In this document: positions 17,582-25,186 of the stretch, one piece after another
Layout: each line of letters opens with the position of its first letter
How positions within the stretch are numbered: position 1 is the first letter of the stretch
Assembly: GCF_009900715.1 (NCBI RefSeq)
Contig: NZ_JAAAJC010000001.1
Coordinates: 361,216 to 425,215, forward strand
Reading direction: 5' to 3'
DNA length: 64,000 nt
From: Halococcus salsus
GTDB taxonomy: Archaea > Halobacteriota > Halobacteria > Halobacteriales > Halococcaceae
Translations under genes and position numbers: made by a program
Notes under the pieces: generated by a model
What the model saw: only the letters and a program-made list of their open reading frames with translations
What the model was told of the DNA's origin: nothing
Databases searched by the model: none

Positions 17582-18584
17582 CTCCCTCACCGCCGTTCGG
17601 TGGCTCGACCTCGCCGTAGAACCGCATGAAGACGTCTTCGAGCGGTGCGTCGCCGATGTCGAGGTCGAGGACGTCGTAGCCAACGAGCCGATCGAGGAGC
17701 GCGTTGTAGTCGCCGGTGTAGGTGAACCGGACGGTGGTTCCTGTGCGACCGCCCGACGACTCTGCTTGGCCGTCGCCTTCGACATCGGCTTCACTTGTTC
17801 GTCCCCCGTCGGCCGACGCCCCCGTCACCGACCGGTCCGTGCCGACGACCTCGACGTCGTGGGCTCCATCGAGCGCGAACGCCGCCGGGTCGACGGACTC
17901 GCTCACCCGGACCGAGACCCGCTTGCCGCCGCGGTCGAGCAGGGTCTCGACCGTTTCGAGTTCGACGAGGGTCCCGTTCCGGATGATCCCCACGCGGTCG
18001 CAGATCTTCTGGACCTCGCTCAGGACGTGCGAGGAGAAGAAGAACGTCACGCCGCGGGCCTGCTCGTCGCGGACGAACTCGTAGAAGCGCTCCTGCATCA
18101 GCGGGTCGAGCCCCGACGTCGGCTCGTCCATGACGACGAGGTCGGGGTCGTGCATGAACGCGAGCACGATCGCGAGTTTGCGCTTGTTGCCCGTCGAGTA
18201 CTCGCCGATCTTCCGCTCCATCGGCGGGTCGAACAGCTCCAACAGTTCCTCGCTCCGCTGGTCGCCCTTGAGTGAGGCCTGATATCGGAGGAACCGCTCG
18301 CCGGTGACGCGCTCGTCGAAGCCCATCTCCGCCGGGACGTAGCCGAGGTGGCGTTTGGCCTCGATCATCGCGGCCTCGTCGGTCACGTCGTGGCCGAGCA
18401 CGGTCGCGCTCCCGCCCGTCGGCGATTGAAACCCCATCAGCGTCCGGATGGTGGTGGTCTTGCCCGCGCCGTTCGGGCCGAGAAATCCGAAGACCTCACC
18501 CTCGCGCACCGAGAACGAGAGGTCCTCGATCCCACGGGTCTCGCCGTAGTACTTCGTCAACCCCTCGGTTCGTAGTGCGGCCAT
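17574..18584 (-). CDS. ABC transporter ATP-binding protein
   Basis: A 336-residue CcmA/NatA-type ATPase. Walker A is GPNGAGKTT (36-44), the signature reads EYSTGNKRKLAIV, Walker B and the catalytic Glu are in LVVMDEPTSGLDP, and the switch His is in FSSHVLSE. Unusual is the C-terminal region: before the last beta strands there is a long acidic, Ser/Gly-rich insertion (about residues 253-285, with GASADGGRTSEADVEGDGQA), probably a disordered haloadaptive linker. ATG 18584 fits the TEGLTKYYG start of the family. It is the first gene of the operon and is divergent from kynureninase. Confidence 0.95.
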   Translation of the reverse strand: MAALRTEGLTKYYGETRGIEDLSFSVREGEVFGFLGPNGAGKTTTIRTLMGFQSPTGGSATVLGHDVTDEAAMIEAKRHLGYVPAEMGFDERVTGERFLRYQASLKGDQRSEELLELFDPPMERKIGEYSTGNKRKLAIVLAFMHDPDLVVMDEPTSGLDPLMQERFYEFVRDEQARGVTFFFSSHVLSEVQKICDRVGIIRNGTLVELETVETLLDRGGKRVSVRVSESVDPAAFALDGAHDVEVVGTDRSVTGASADGGRTSEADVEGDGQAESSGGRTGTTVRFTYTGDYNALLDRLVGYDVLDLDIGDAPLEDVFMRFYGEVEPPNGGEGDA

Positions 18585-18689
18585 AACGACACCCGATGGA
18601 ACTACGCCGGAAAATTGCATGAAGCTGTCGGGACCCCTGCACGCGAACGGGAGCGAAAGAATCCTGTCGGTCGCGGTGGGAGGGTACGC

Positions 18690-19961
18690 ATGACGGGGTT
18701 CGACGCGACGCGAGCCGCCGCCCGGGAGCGCGACGAGGCCGACCCGATCGCCGGGTTCGCCGACCGGTTCTCGCTCCCCGACCGGCTCTACTTCGACGGG
18801 AACTCGCTCGGGCCCGCCTCCGAGGACGCCCACCGGACGCTCGATCGCGTGGTCGAGGAGTGGCGCGAGCTCGGGATCGGGGGCTGGACCGACGCCGACC
18901 CGCCGTGGTTTCAATACGGTGAATTCCTCGGCGACCGGCTCGCGCCGCTGGTGGGTGCGGGTAGCGAGGAGGTCGTCGCCGCGAACGCCACCACGGTCAA
19001 CATCCACACCCTCGTCGGGACGTTCCTCGATACCCGCGACGATCCAGTCGTGCTGATCGACGAGCTCAACTTCCCGACCGACGGCTACGCCGTCCGGGCA
19101 CAGCTCCGCCAACGTGGGCTCGACCCCGAGACCCACCTCGTGGTGGTCGAGAGCGACGACGGGCGCACCATCGACGAGGCGCGCGTGGTCGCCGCGCTCG
19201 AAGCGAGGGATATCGACCTGGTCTTCCTGCCCTCCGTGCTCTACCGGAGCGGCCAGTTGCTCGATATCGAACGGCTCACCGCGGCCGCCCACCGCCACGA
19301 CGCGCTCGTCGGCTTCGACCTCGCGCACTCCATCGGGGTCGTCCCCCACGATCTGTCAGCTCACGGCGTCGACTTCGCGGTGTGGTGTTCGTACAAGTAC
19401 CTCAATGCGGGGCCGGGAGCCATCGCGGGTCTCTACGTCGACCGGGAGCACTTCGGGACGCCGCCGGCGCTCGCGGGCTGGTGGGGTCACGAGAAGGAGA
19501 CGCAGTTCGAGATGAACCCTCGATTCACGCCCGCCGGGACCGCGGGCGCGTGGCAGGTCGGCACCGTCCCGATGCTGAGCGCCGCGCCGCTCGAAGGCGC
19601 GCTCGACCTCGTCCACGAGGCCGGGATCGACGCGATCCGTGAGAAGTCGCTCGCGCTCACCGACTACCTGATCGCGCTGGTCGATACCCGCCTCGACGAC
19701 GAGTTCACCGTCGGCACGCCGCGCGAGCCGTCGCGCCGCGGCGGGCACGTCGCGCTCGAACACCCCGACGCCCGCGGGGTCGTCGCCGCGCTCGGTGCCC
19801 GCGACGCGGTGGTTGACTTCCGACCGCCGGATGTCGTCCGTGTCTGCCCCGCACCGCTGTACACGAGCTACACGGACGTCTGGCGGTTCGTCGACGTGCT
19901 CGAAGCCATCGTCGCGTCGGGTGCGCACACGGACGCCGACGTCGATGGCGAGGTGACGTAG
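18690..19961 (+). CDS. kynU: Kynureninase
   Basis: A 423-residue PLP enzyme of the aminotransferase V fold. Kynureninase marks are LYFDGNSLGP near residues 33-42, GWTDADPPWFQYGE, GFDLAHSIG with the PLP-binding Asp, and the PLP lysine Lys236 in WCSYKYLNAGPGA. It hydrolyses kynurenine (or hydroxykynurenine) to anthranilate and alanine. No other tryptophan-degradation gene lies in the window, so its pathway role here (catabolism versus anthranilate supply) is open. ATG 18690 starts just before the conserved region; upstream in-frame codons are in the divergent promoter gap. Confidence 0.94.
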   Translation: MTGFDATRAAARERDEADPIAGFADRFSLPDRLYFDGNSLGPASEDAHRTLDRVVEEWRELGIGGWTDADPPWFQYGEFLGDRLAPLVGAGSEEVVAANATTVNIHTLVGTFLDTRDDPVVLIDELNFPTDGYAVRAQLRQRGLDPETHLVVVESDDGRTIDEARVVAALEARDIDLVFLPSVLYRSGQLLDIERLTAAAHRHDALVGFDLAHSIGVVPHDLSAHGVDFAVWCSYKYLNAGPGAIAGLYVDREHFGTPPALAGWWGHEKETQFEMNPRFTPAGTAGAWQVGTVPMLSAAPLEGALDLVHEAGIDAIREKSLALTDYLIALVDTRLDDEFTVGTPREPSRRGGHVALEHPDARGVVAALGARDAVVDFRPPDVVRVCPAPLYTSYTDVWRFVDVLEAIVASGAHTDADVDGEVT

Positions 19962-19965
19962 CGCC

Positions 19966-20661
19966 TCACTCCAGAACGGTCATCCCGTCCCCGGCGGGTT
20001 CGACGTCGGTCGGACGAACCCGGACCGCGGCGGCGATCTCGGCGGGGAGCGACACCGTCTCCTCGCGTCCCTCGGGCAGCACGGTCACCATCCCGAACGG
20101 TGCGACCTCGCGGACTTCGAGCTCTGTCTCGGGTGTGAGGCCGGCGTCCGAGAGGTACGCCAGGATCTCGGGGTCGGTGTCGGCGACCTGGGTCACGACG
20201 GCGTGCTCGCCCTCGCCGTACTCCGAGAGCGGGTCGTCGTCGGCCCCGGTGTGTTCGAGGTCCGCGGTGGGGATCGGTGCGCCGTGTGGGTCGGCGGTCG
20301 GGTCGCCGAGCACCGCCGCGAGTTCGGTTTCGAGCCGCTCGCTGATGTGGTGTTCGAGGGTGTCGGCCTCGTCGTGGACCTCCGTCCAGTCGTAGCCCAG
20401 ATGCTCGGCGAGGAAGAGTTCGAGCAGTCGGTGGTGGCGGATGGTTTCGAGCGCGATCAGGTCGCCCTCCTCGGTGAGGCGGACGCCCTTGTACTCCTCG
20501 CGCTCGACCAGCCCGTGGCCTTCGAGGCGCTTCATCGTCGCCGTCACGGTCGGCGGCGTGACGTCGAGCGCGTCCGCGATGGCCGACGTCGGCACCGGCT
20601 CGTCGCCGTCGGCGAGCTGATAGACCGTTTTGAGGTAGTCCTCGGCCGTCGCGCTCGGCAT
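19966..20661 (-). CDS. DtxR/MntR-family metal-dependent transcriptional regulator
   Basis: A 231-residue DtxR-type regulator with all three domains: an N-terminal winged helix (SAIADALDVTPPTVTATMKRLEGHGL), a dimerisation/metal domain (HHRLLELFLAEHLGYDWTEVHDEADTLEHHIS, with conserved His and Glu ligands) and a C-terminal SH3-like FeoA domain (VREVAPFGMVTVL). It represses or activates iron or manganese homeostasis genes when metal is bound. Halobacterium homologues are Idr1/Idr2 and SirR; I cannot say which this is. It converges with kynU, four bases apart, and has TFB upstream of it. Confidence 0.92.
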   Translation of the reverse strand: MPSATAEDYLKTVYQLADGDEPVPTSAIADALDVTPPTVTATMKRLEGHGLVEREEYKGVRLTEEGDLIALETIRHHRLLELFLAEHLGYDWTEVHDEADTLEHHISERLETELAAVLGDPTADPHGAPIPTADLEHTGADDDPLSEYGEGEHAVVTQVADTDPEILAYLSDAGLTPETELEVREVAPFGMVTVLPEGREETVSLPAEIAAAVRVRPTDVEPAGDGMTVLE

Positions 20662-20736
20662 ACCTGTTCTACCTCATCGACCTACAAAATCGTTGCGTCG
20701 GCCCTCGATCTCGGCCTCGGGACCGCTGGAAGAAGT

Positions 20737-21747
20737 TTAAGCGCAGGCGGTAGGGGTGTGCTGGGCGTCGGTCTCGCCGGCCACGTCCATGAGCTCGTGG
20801 TAGCGGTTCCGGATCGTGACGTTGCTGACCTCCGCGACCTCGCTGACCTCGTCCTGGGTGAGCTTGCGGTTGGTGAGGATGCCGGCGGCGTAGAGCGCCG
20901 CCCCCGCGAGTCCGACGGGACTCTTCCCGGAGTGGATCGCCTGCTCCTCGGCGGTGGTGAGGAGTTCGCGTGCGCGTCGCTCGGTCTCCTCGTCCACGTC
21001 GAGGTCGGAGGCGAACCGCGAGAGGTACTGCTGGGGTTTCGGCGGGGCGATCTGGAGGTCGAGCTCCTGGTTGATGTAGCGGTAGGCCCGCTTGAACTCC
21101 ATCTCGTCGACCCGCGAGACCGCGCCGACCTCCTCGACGCTTCGCGGGAGCCCCATCTGCCGGATCCCGGCGTAGAGCGCGCTGGTCGAGACGCCCTCGA
21201 TCGAGCGCCCGGGCAGGAGGTTCTCCGAGAGCGCGCGACGGTAGATCACCGAGGCGGTCTCGCGAACGTCCTTCGGGACGCCGAGTGCGCTCGCCATCCG
21301 GTCGATCTCGCCGAGGGCCTGTTTGAGGTTGCGCTCCTTCGAGTTCCGGGTCCGGAACCGTTCGTCCCAGGTCCGGAGGCGCTGCATCTGCTGGCGCTTG
21401 CGCGAGCTCAGGGCGTTGCCGTAGGCGTCCTTGTTCTGCCAGCCGATCTGACTGGAGAGCCCCTTGTCGTGCATCATCTTCGTGGTGGGCGCGCCGGTGC
21501 GCTTCTTCTCGTTGCGCTCGGCGGCGTCGAACGCCCGCCACTCGGGCCCGTGGTCGATCTCGTTCTCGTCGACCACGAGACCGCACTCGGTACAGACGGT
21601 CTCGCCGTGTTCCGTATCGGAGACGAGCCGGCCACCACACTCCGGACAGACCTGTTCGGTCTCGTCGGTCGTGGTCTCCTCGACCGTCCCCTGGGTCGTT
21701 CGTTCGTTCGATTCGTGCGCTCGGATGCGTGTCGTGTTACCTTCCAA
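20737..21747 (-). CDS. tfb: Transcription initiation factor IIB (TFB)
   Basis: A 336-residue archaeal TFB. The N-terminal zinc ribbon uses CPEC (34-37) and CTEC (52-55). The B-reader/linker region (GPEWRAFDAAERNEKKRTGAP) and two cyclin-fold repeats follow, ending in an HTH (VSEVAEVSNVTIRNRYHELM). It bridges TBP and RNA polymerase at promoters. There is no in-frame ATG at the start; TTG 21747 gives a start close to the ribbon and about 60 bases of leader from the TATA box, while a TTG at 21798 would add 17 residues. Haloarchaea encode several TFBs, and which paralogue this is cannot be told by eye. Confidence 0.95.
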   Translation of the reverse strand: MEGNTTRIRAHESNERTTQGTVEETTTDETEQVCPECGGRLVSDTEHGETVCTECGLVVDENEIDHGPEWRAFDAAERNEKKRTGAPTTKMMHDKGLSSQIGWQNKDAYGNALSSRKRQQMQRLRTWDERFRTRNSKERNLKQALGEIDRMASALGVPKDVRETASVIYRRALSENLLPGRSIEGVSTSALYAGIRQMGLPRSVEEVGAVSRVDEMEFKRAYRYINQELDLQIAPPKPQQYLSRFASDLDVDEETERRARELLTTAEEQAIHSGKSPVGLAGAALYAAGILTNRKLTQDEVSEVAEVSNVTIRNRYHELMDVAGETDAQHTPTACA

Positions 21748-22067
21748 TATCGTGTGGGTGAGCGGATGCTCGAATGGTGATGTTCGCTGGCGGTACAACG
21801 GGGGGTTTCTACAGTGTACGGTACGGGACTGAGCTATTTAAGGGATCCGGCCGTTTGCCGCCCGAAATCGGTATCGAGACGAGGTGAGACGACGATATCG
21901 GGTGTCGCGTCGACGGAAAAAGATCGGTACACGAACGGCGGCGACAGACCGGCGTGCGTTCCGCCGGTCTACGGGGGGCGCGAGCGTTTCCACGGCGCTC
22001 GTCGACCGGTCCGTCCGAATCCTGCGGAAACCAGTAGGTTGAGGTTCGGTCGGCGTCGAGCGGGTGT
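21748..22067. other. Intergenic region with divergent promoters
   Basis: About 320 bases between the TFB and the small zinc-ribbon gene. It holds the TFB promoter (TATA at 21835-21844). The rest (about 21850-22067) has no open frame I would believe and no repeat-family core; the promoter of the zinc-ribbon gene must be in its last part but no clear TATA box stands out. Confidence 0.5.
21835..21844 (-). promoter_or_regulatory. TATA box of the TFB gene
   Basis: CCTTAAATAG on the minus strand, an excellent archaeal TATA box in a GC-rich setting. Transcription would start near 21812, leaving a short leader to either TTG start. Confidence 0.6.
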
Positions 22068-22241
22068 ATGAGCCTCGAACGCGAGCACGACTGTCCCGAC
22101 TGTGGCGAGCGACGGCAGTTCTATCGCGCCGCGAGCACGACGCTCCACCTCGGCGAGAAAGTGAAGTGGCGCTGTCCAGACTGTGGCTACGCGTTCGTCA
22201 CCATCGGCGACGACATCAGCTCCGCGCCGGACCCGGCCTAA
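22068..22241 (+). CDS. Small zinc-ribbon protein
   Basis: A 57-residue protein with two CPDC knuckles (Cys9-Cys12 and Cys36-Cys39), the pattern of a one-zinc ribbon. Between them is a basic, beta-like segment (TTLHLGEKVKWRC). Such haloarchaeal micro-zinc-finger proteins are common and mostly uncharacterised; nucleic-acid or protein binding is possible. The frame is short but has no competing frame, GC-rich third positions and a plain ATG. It lies about 130 bases before the CHAT-type gene on the same strand, which makes shared regulation possible. Confidence 0.8.
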   Translation: MSLEREHDCPDCGERRQFYRAASTTLHLGEKVKWRCPDCGYAFVTIGDDISSAPDPA

Positions 22242-22299
22242 CGACCGCCGACACCGAGTCACCCCGGCGACGAGCACGGCTCGCGGTCGGTAACAGATC

Positions 22300-22308
22300 T
22301 TTTTATAC
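22300..22308 (+). promoter_or_regulatory. TATA box of the CHAT-domain gene
   Basis: TTTTTATAC lies between the zinc-ribbon stop and the large gene. Transcription would begin near 22330, right at a 14-codon leader frame (ATG 22334, stop 22376-22378) that overlaps the main ATG. Confidence 0.6.
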
Positions 22309-22333
22309 GCTGAGCACCAACGCCCGCCCAACG

Positions 22334-22378
22334 ATGTACACGTGTGGTGTGGACGTACGTGCGGACGACGAGGAATGA
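22334..22378 (+). other. Possible leader peptide frame
   Basis: ATG 22334 begins a 14-residue frame, MYTCGVDVRADDEE, whose TGA overlaps the ATG of the CHAT-type gene at 22375. Its position at the predicted transcript start suggests translational coupling or control. It is too short for coding statistics. Confidence 0.3.
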
Positions 22379-24459
22379 TACGGCCCTCGTTCGAACCCGT
22401 CGATACCGGCATCGCGGTCATGGACCCGATAGAGCGCCACCAGTACACGCTCTCGACGCCAACGCCGGTCACACCCGACCCCGCCGAGACGGAACCGTTC
22501 CGGTTCCCGGTCGAGACCGCCGTCTCGATCCAGACCAGCGCGTTCTCGCTGCCGAGCGTCGTCACGATACACGTTCGCGACGGGAACGGTACCCCGGTCC
22601 GGACGGCCGAACACTTCGCGGACGAGCACCTGCCCGAAGGGACCTACGGTATCGAACTGAACACGCCGGTGAAGCTCTACCTCATGGTCGAGGGGTCGGT
22701 GGACCTGACCGCCGACGCCGAACGGATGTCGATCGAGTTCGGCGAGGAAGTCGACGTACTGGTGGGCGCGCGCTCACACCACGACCGGCCGGCGGCGACG
22801 GTGACGACGACGTCGGACCCGGAGCACATGATGCAAGCGATTTCGACGTTCGGCTCGGCACTCAAGACGACCTCGCCCGAGCGCTCGTATCCCACGCTTC
22901 GAGGCCACCCGCCCACGGTCGAACTCGGCGAGGAACTCGACCTCGCGGGGCTCGAACCGCCCGACACCGGCGTGATGATCGAGGTACCCCCCGACCTCCG
23001 GTCGGTGTTCGTGGTCGCGCCGCTGGCGTACTACCTCGGTGCGCGGGTGGTTCCGGGCGACCCGCCCCGAATCCGGACCGAGACGGGGTTCGACTACTCC
23101 TTGGACGGTCCCGCCGGCTTCGAGACCACCGTCGAACGCACCCTCAAGCGCGCCTTCTTCCTCGACTGTCTCACCAGAACGGAGGGGTTGTACCCCGTGG
23201 CGCTCCACGAGCGGTCGGCGCTGGAGTCGACGCTAGGGCTCGATTTCGGGGCGCTCTACGACCGTCCGCTGGCGGCCCGGCTCGAAGCCGCCCTCGATAT
23301 CCCTTTCGAGACCATCGAACCACACCTTCCCCAGTGGAAGCTCACCGCCCACGTCGAGCCCACGCCCGACAGCGTCGAGATGCTCCCCTTCCTCGTCGAC
23401 GACCTCGCCGTCGTTCGCTGTAGCGAGACGGAGGCGACCGCGGACCAAGCCGAACCCGTTCCGGCCGACGGCCGGACGACCGACCGTTCCGGCGTGGTCG
23501 GCGCGTTCACCCGGAGCACGAGCCGTGGCGAACCGGCTCGGCACACCGCCCGAACGCGGTTCGTGAAACCCGACGCCGGCACGTCGCTCGAACAGACGTG
23601 GGTCGGCGACGGCACGCCGCTGGGTGCGAGCAAGGCCACGGTCGAGGCCTACCGGAACCGCCTCGACCGCACGCCGACCGAGGGCGACATCACCGTGCGG
23701 GTGGTCTGTAACGACCCCGCGATGGACGAGGAGCGGGGCTTGGTCGATACGATCTACGGCGACCGCGACCTCCCGTTCGACGTCGCCGTCGAGCGCGACC
23801 TCACCATCCGCGAGCTCCGGGACCTCCTCGCGGAACGGACCGACTTCCTCCACTACGTCGGCCACGTGGACGACGGCGGCTTCGAGTGCGTCGACGGCAC
23901 CCTCGACGCCGCGACGCTGGATTCGGTCGGGGTCGACGCCTTCCTGCTCAACGCCTGCCAGTCCTACGAACAGGGGATGAGCCTGATCCGGAAGGGCTCC
24001 ATCGGCGGCATCGTCACCCTCGCCGACGTGCTCAACGCCGAGGCCGTCACGATGGGGAAGACGCTCGCGGGGCTGCTCAACGCCGGCTTCCCGCTGCGCG
24101 CCGCGCTCGAAGTCGCCCGTGACGAGAGCATCATGGGCGAGGAGTACCTCGTCGTCGGCGACGGCGGCTTCGCGCTGGCTCAACCGGCCGGGAGCTTCCC
24201 GAACCTCTGTCGCATCGAACGGACCGGCGAGACGTTCACCGTCGACTATACCATCTTCTTGACCTCCAGACAGGGGATCGGGAGCCTGGTCGTTCCCTTC
24301 TTCAGGGAGAACGACCAGTACTACATCTCCTCCGGGCTCGTACAGACGTTCACGGTCACGGAGGAGGACCTCCAGGCGTTTCTGGAACTGGAGGACGCCC
24401 CCGTCCGGGTCGGGAGCGAGCTGCGCTGGAGCCAGCGGCTGGACCTCGATACGCTCTGA
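22375..24459 (+). CDS. CHAT-domain (caspase-like) protein with a large unknown N-terminal region
   Basis: A 694-residue protein. The C-terminal third looks like a CHAT peptidase of the caspase/separase clan: FLHYVGH puts the catalytic His at 497, LLNACQSYEQG puts the nucleophile Cys at 528, and GGIVTLADVLNAEAV then NAGFPLRAALEVARDE follow as in CHAT proteins. The first 400 or so residues start with short beta-rich segments (FRFPVETAVSIQTSAFSLPS, YGIELNTPVKLYLMVEGSV) and match no family I know. A disordered stretch near 350-400 separates the parts. No signal peptide or membrane segment is seen, so it is probably cytoplasmic. A 45-residue hydrophobic peptide gene converges on it, one base apart. 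Start at ATG 22375 overlaps a leader frame; 22417 is an alternative. Confidence 0.85.
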   Translation: MIRPSFEPVDTGIAVMDPIERHQYTLSTPTPVTPDPAETEPFRFPVETAVSIQTSAFSLPSVVTIHVRDGNGTPVRTAEHFADEHLPEGTYGIELNTPVKLYLMVEGSVDLTADAERMSIEFGEEVDVLVGARSHHDRPAATVTTTSDPEHMMQAISTFGSALKTTSPERSYPTLRGHPPTVELGEELDLAGLEPPDTGVMIEVPPDLRSVFVVAPLAYYLGARVVPGDPPRIRTETGFDYSLDGPAGFETTVERTLKRAFFLDCLTRTEGLYPVALHERSALESTLGLDFGALYDRPLAARLEAALDIPFETIEPHLPQWKLTAHVEPTPDSVEMLPFLVDDLAVVRCSETEATADQAEPVPADGRTTDRSGVVGAFTRSTSRGEPARHTARTRFVKPDAGTSLEQTWVGDGTPLGASKATVEAYRNRLDRTPTEGDITVRVVCNDPAMDEERGLVDTIYGDRDLPFDVAVERDLTIRELRDLLAERTDFLHYVGHVDDGGFECVDGTLDAATLDSVGVDAFLLNACQSYEQGMSLIRKGSIGGIVTLADVLNAEAVTMGKTLAGLLNAGFPLRAALEVARDESIMGEEYLVVGDGGFALAQPAGSFPNLCRIERTGETFTVDYTIFLTSRQGIGSLVVPFFRENDQYYISSGLVQTFTVTEEDLQAFLELEDAPVRVGSELRWSQRLDLDTL

Positions 24460-24460
24460 C

Positions 24461-24598
24461 CTACGGGCCGCTGATACCGCCGTTGTTGCCGGCGGCCACG
24501 GGCCCGACCTGCGTCAGGAGGACCATCAGACCGAACAGCGCCGAGAGGGTTCTGGGGTGGTTCTGCAGGTACGTCCGGAGTTCGTCGGTGTCGGACAT
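24461..24598 (-). CDS. Small hydrophobic peptide, possible partner of the CHAT protein
   Basis: A 45-residue peptide: charged N-terminus (MSDTDELRTYLQNHPR), one hydrophobic helix (about residues 18-36, ending QVGPVAA) and a short polar tail GNNGGISGP. It looks like either a small membrane protein or a prepeptide whose tail is released after a signal-peptide-like cut at VAA. The stop is one base from the stop of the CHAT-type gene on the other strand. From memory, haloarchaea carry families of short hydrophobic peptides with a similar YLxxHPR start and GP end, but I cannot check this. A TATA-like box lies 29-40 bases upstream. Confidence 0.72.
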   Translation of the reverse strand: MSDTDELRTYLQNHPRTLSALFGLMVLLTQVGPVAAGNNGGISGP

Positions 24599-24858
24599 GA
24601 CGTCCTACCCAAGACACGCCACCGATATGAATATTTTCGAAGATATCCTAGATCAACAATTTAGGTCTAATTCGTTGAATAGACGGCACAAAACCACTGA
24701 ATCAACTCGTGGCGTAGAAAATGCATGAGGGAAAAGGGATGGCTGATAAACGACGTAAGTTGGAACGATATCGAGCGCTCAACGGACGTTCGAGCCGGCG
24801 GCTCGTGGGAGAGGCGTGGCTCGACCGTGGACGGTTTTCGAGAACGGTGTTCCGAGGG
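24599..24858. other. AT-rich intergenic patch
   Basis: About 260 bases without a credible gene. The part from about 24625 to 24735 is strikingly AT-rich (ATGAATATTTTCG, AATTTAGGTCTAATTC) against a very GC-rich genome, and holds one of the rare CTAG sites at about 24648. It contains the minus-strand promoter of the 45-residue peptide. The remainder is GC-rich and I see nothing in it. Confidence 0.6.
24627..24638 (-). promoter_or_regulatory. Putative TATA box of the small hydrophobic peptide
   Basis: On the minus strand the sequence GAAAATATTCATATC lies about 29-40 bases before the ATG at 24598, a position expected for an archaeal promoter with a very short leader. Confidence 0.45.
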
Positions 24859-25050
24859 CTACGAGAGCTCTGTTTCCAGGTCGTCCCAGCAGTCGGGACA
24901 CACCTGCTGGTCGACGCAGTACCGCCTGATCTGGGTTTCCTCCGCCGTGATCTGCTTCGACGACCGGGTGGTGTCCTCGACCTCGAGCACGACCCGATGA
25001 CGGGGGCGGCCATCCGGAAGCGGTTCCTCACAGAGTGGACACGGCTTCAT
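24859..25050 (-). CDS. Small zinc-binding protein
   Basis: A 63-residue protein with CPLC at residues 4-7 and CPDC near 51-54, plus one lone Cys before the second pair, giving a likely zinc ribbon. The middle is acidic and helical (VEDTTRSSKQITAEETQIRR). I do not know the family. A strong TATA box (GGTTTATGTACG on the minus strand, 25072-25083) precedes the ATG at 25050 by about 25 bases, so it is probably transcribed leaderless and alone. It lies on the far side of the CHAT/peptide pair from the other small zinc protein. Confidence 0.82.
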   Translation of the reverse strand: MKPCPLCEEPLPDGRPRHRVVLEVEDTTRSSKQITAEETQIRRYCVDQQVCPDCWDDLETELS

Positions 25051-25071
25051 TTCATGGTGTTTCGCGTGATA

Positions 25072-25083
25072 CGTACATAAACC
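25072..25083 (-). promoter_or_regulatory. TATA box of the 63-residue zinc protein gene
   Basis: GGTTTATGTACG on the minus strand, 22-33 bases before the ATG at 25050. Confidence 0.5.
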
Positions 25084-25186
25084 TATTCACCCATCCCGAG
25101 GGATAGAGTGACGTACGGCACCGCCAAGCAGCGGTTTCGGGGACACCCACCCCAACGGTTTTGGCCCCCGGTCGACAGACCGAACC

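Noticed and set aside
21748-21798. TFB starting at TTG 21798
   Set aside because: It would add 17 residues unlike TFB and start very near the predicted transcript start. TTG 21747 is preferred, though neither start is an ATG.
24721-25080. A 119-codon plus-strand frame near the AT-rich patch
   Set aside because: It overlaps the 63-residue zinc protein antisense, whose CxxC pairs and TATA box are far better evidence.
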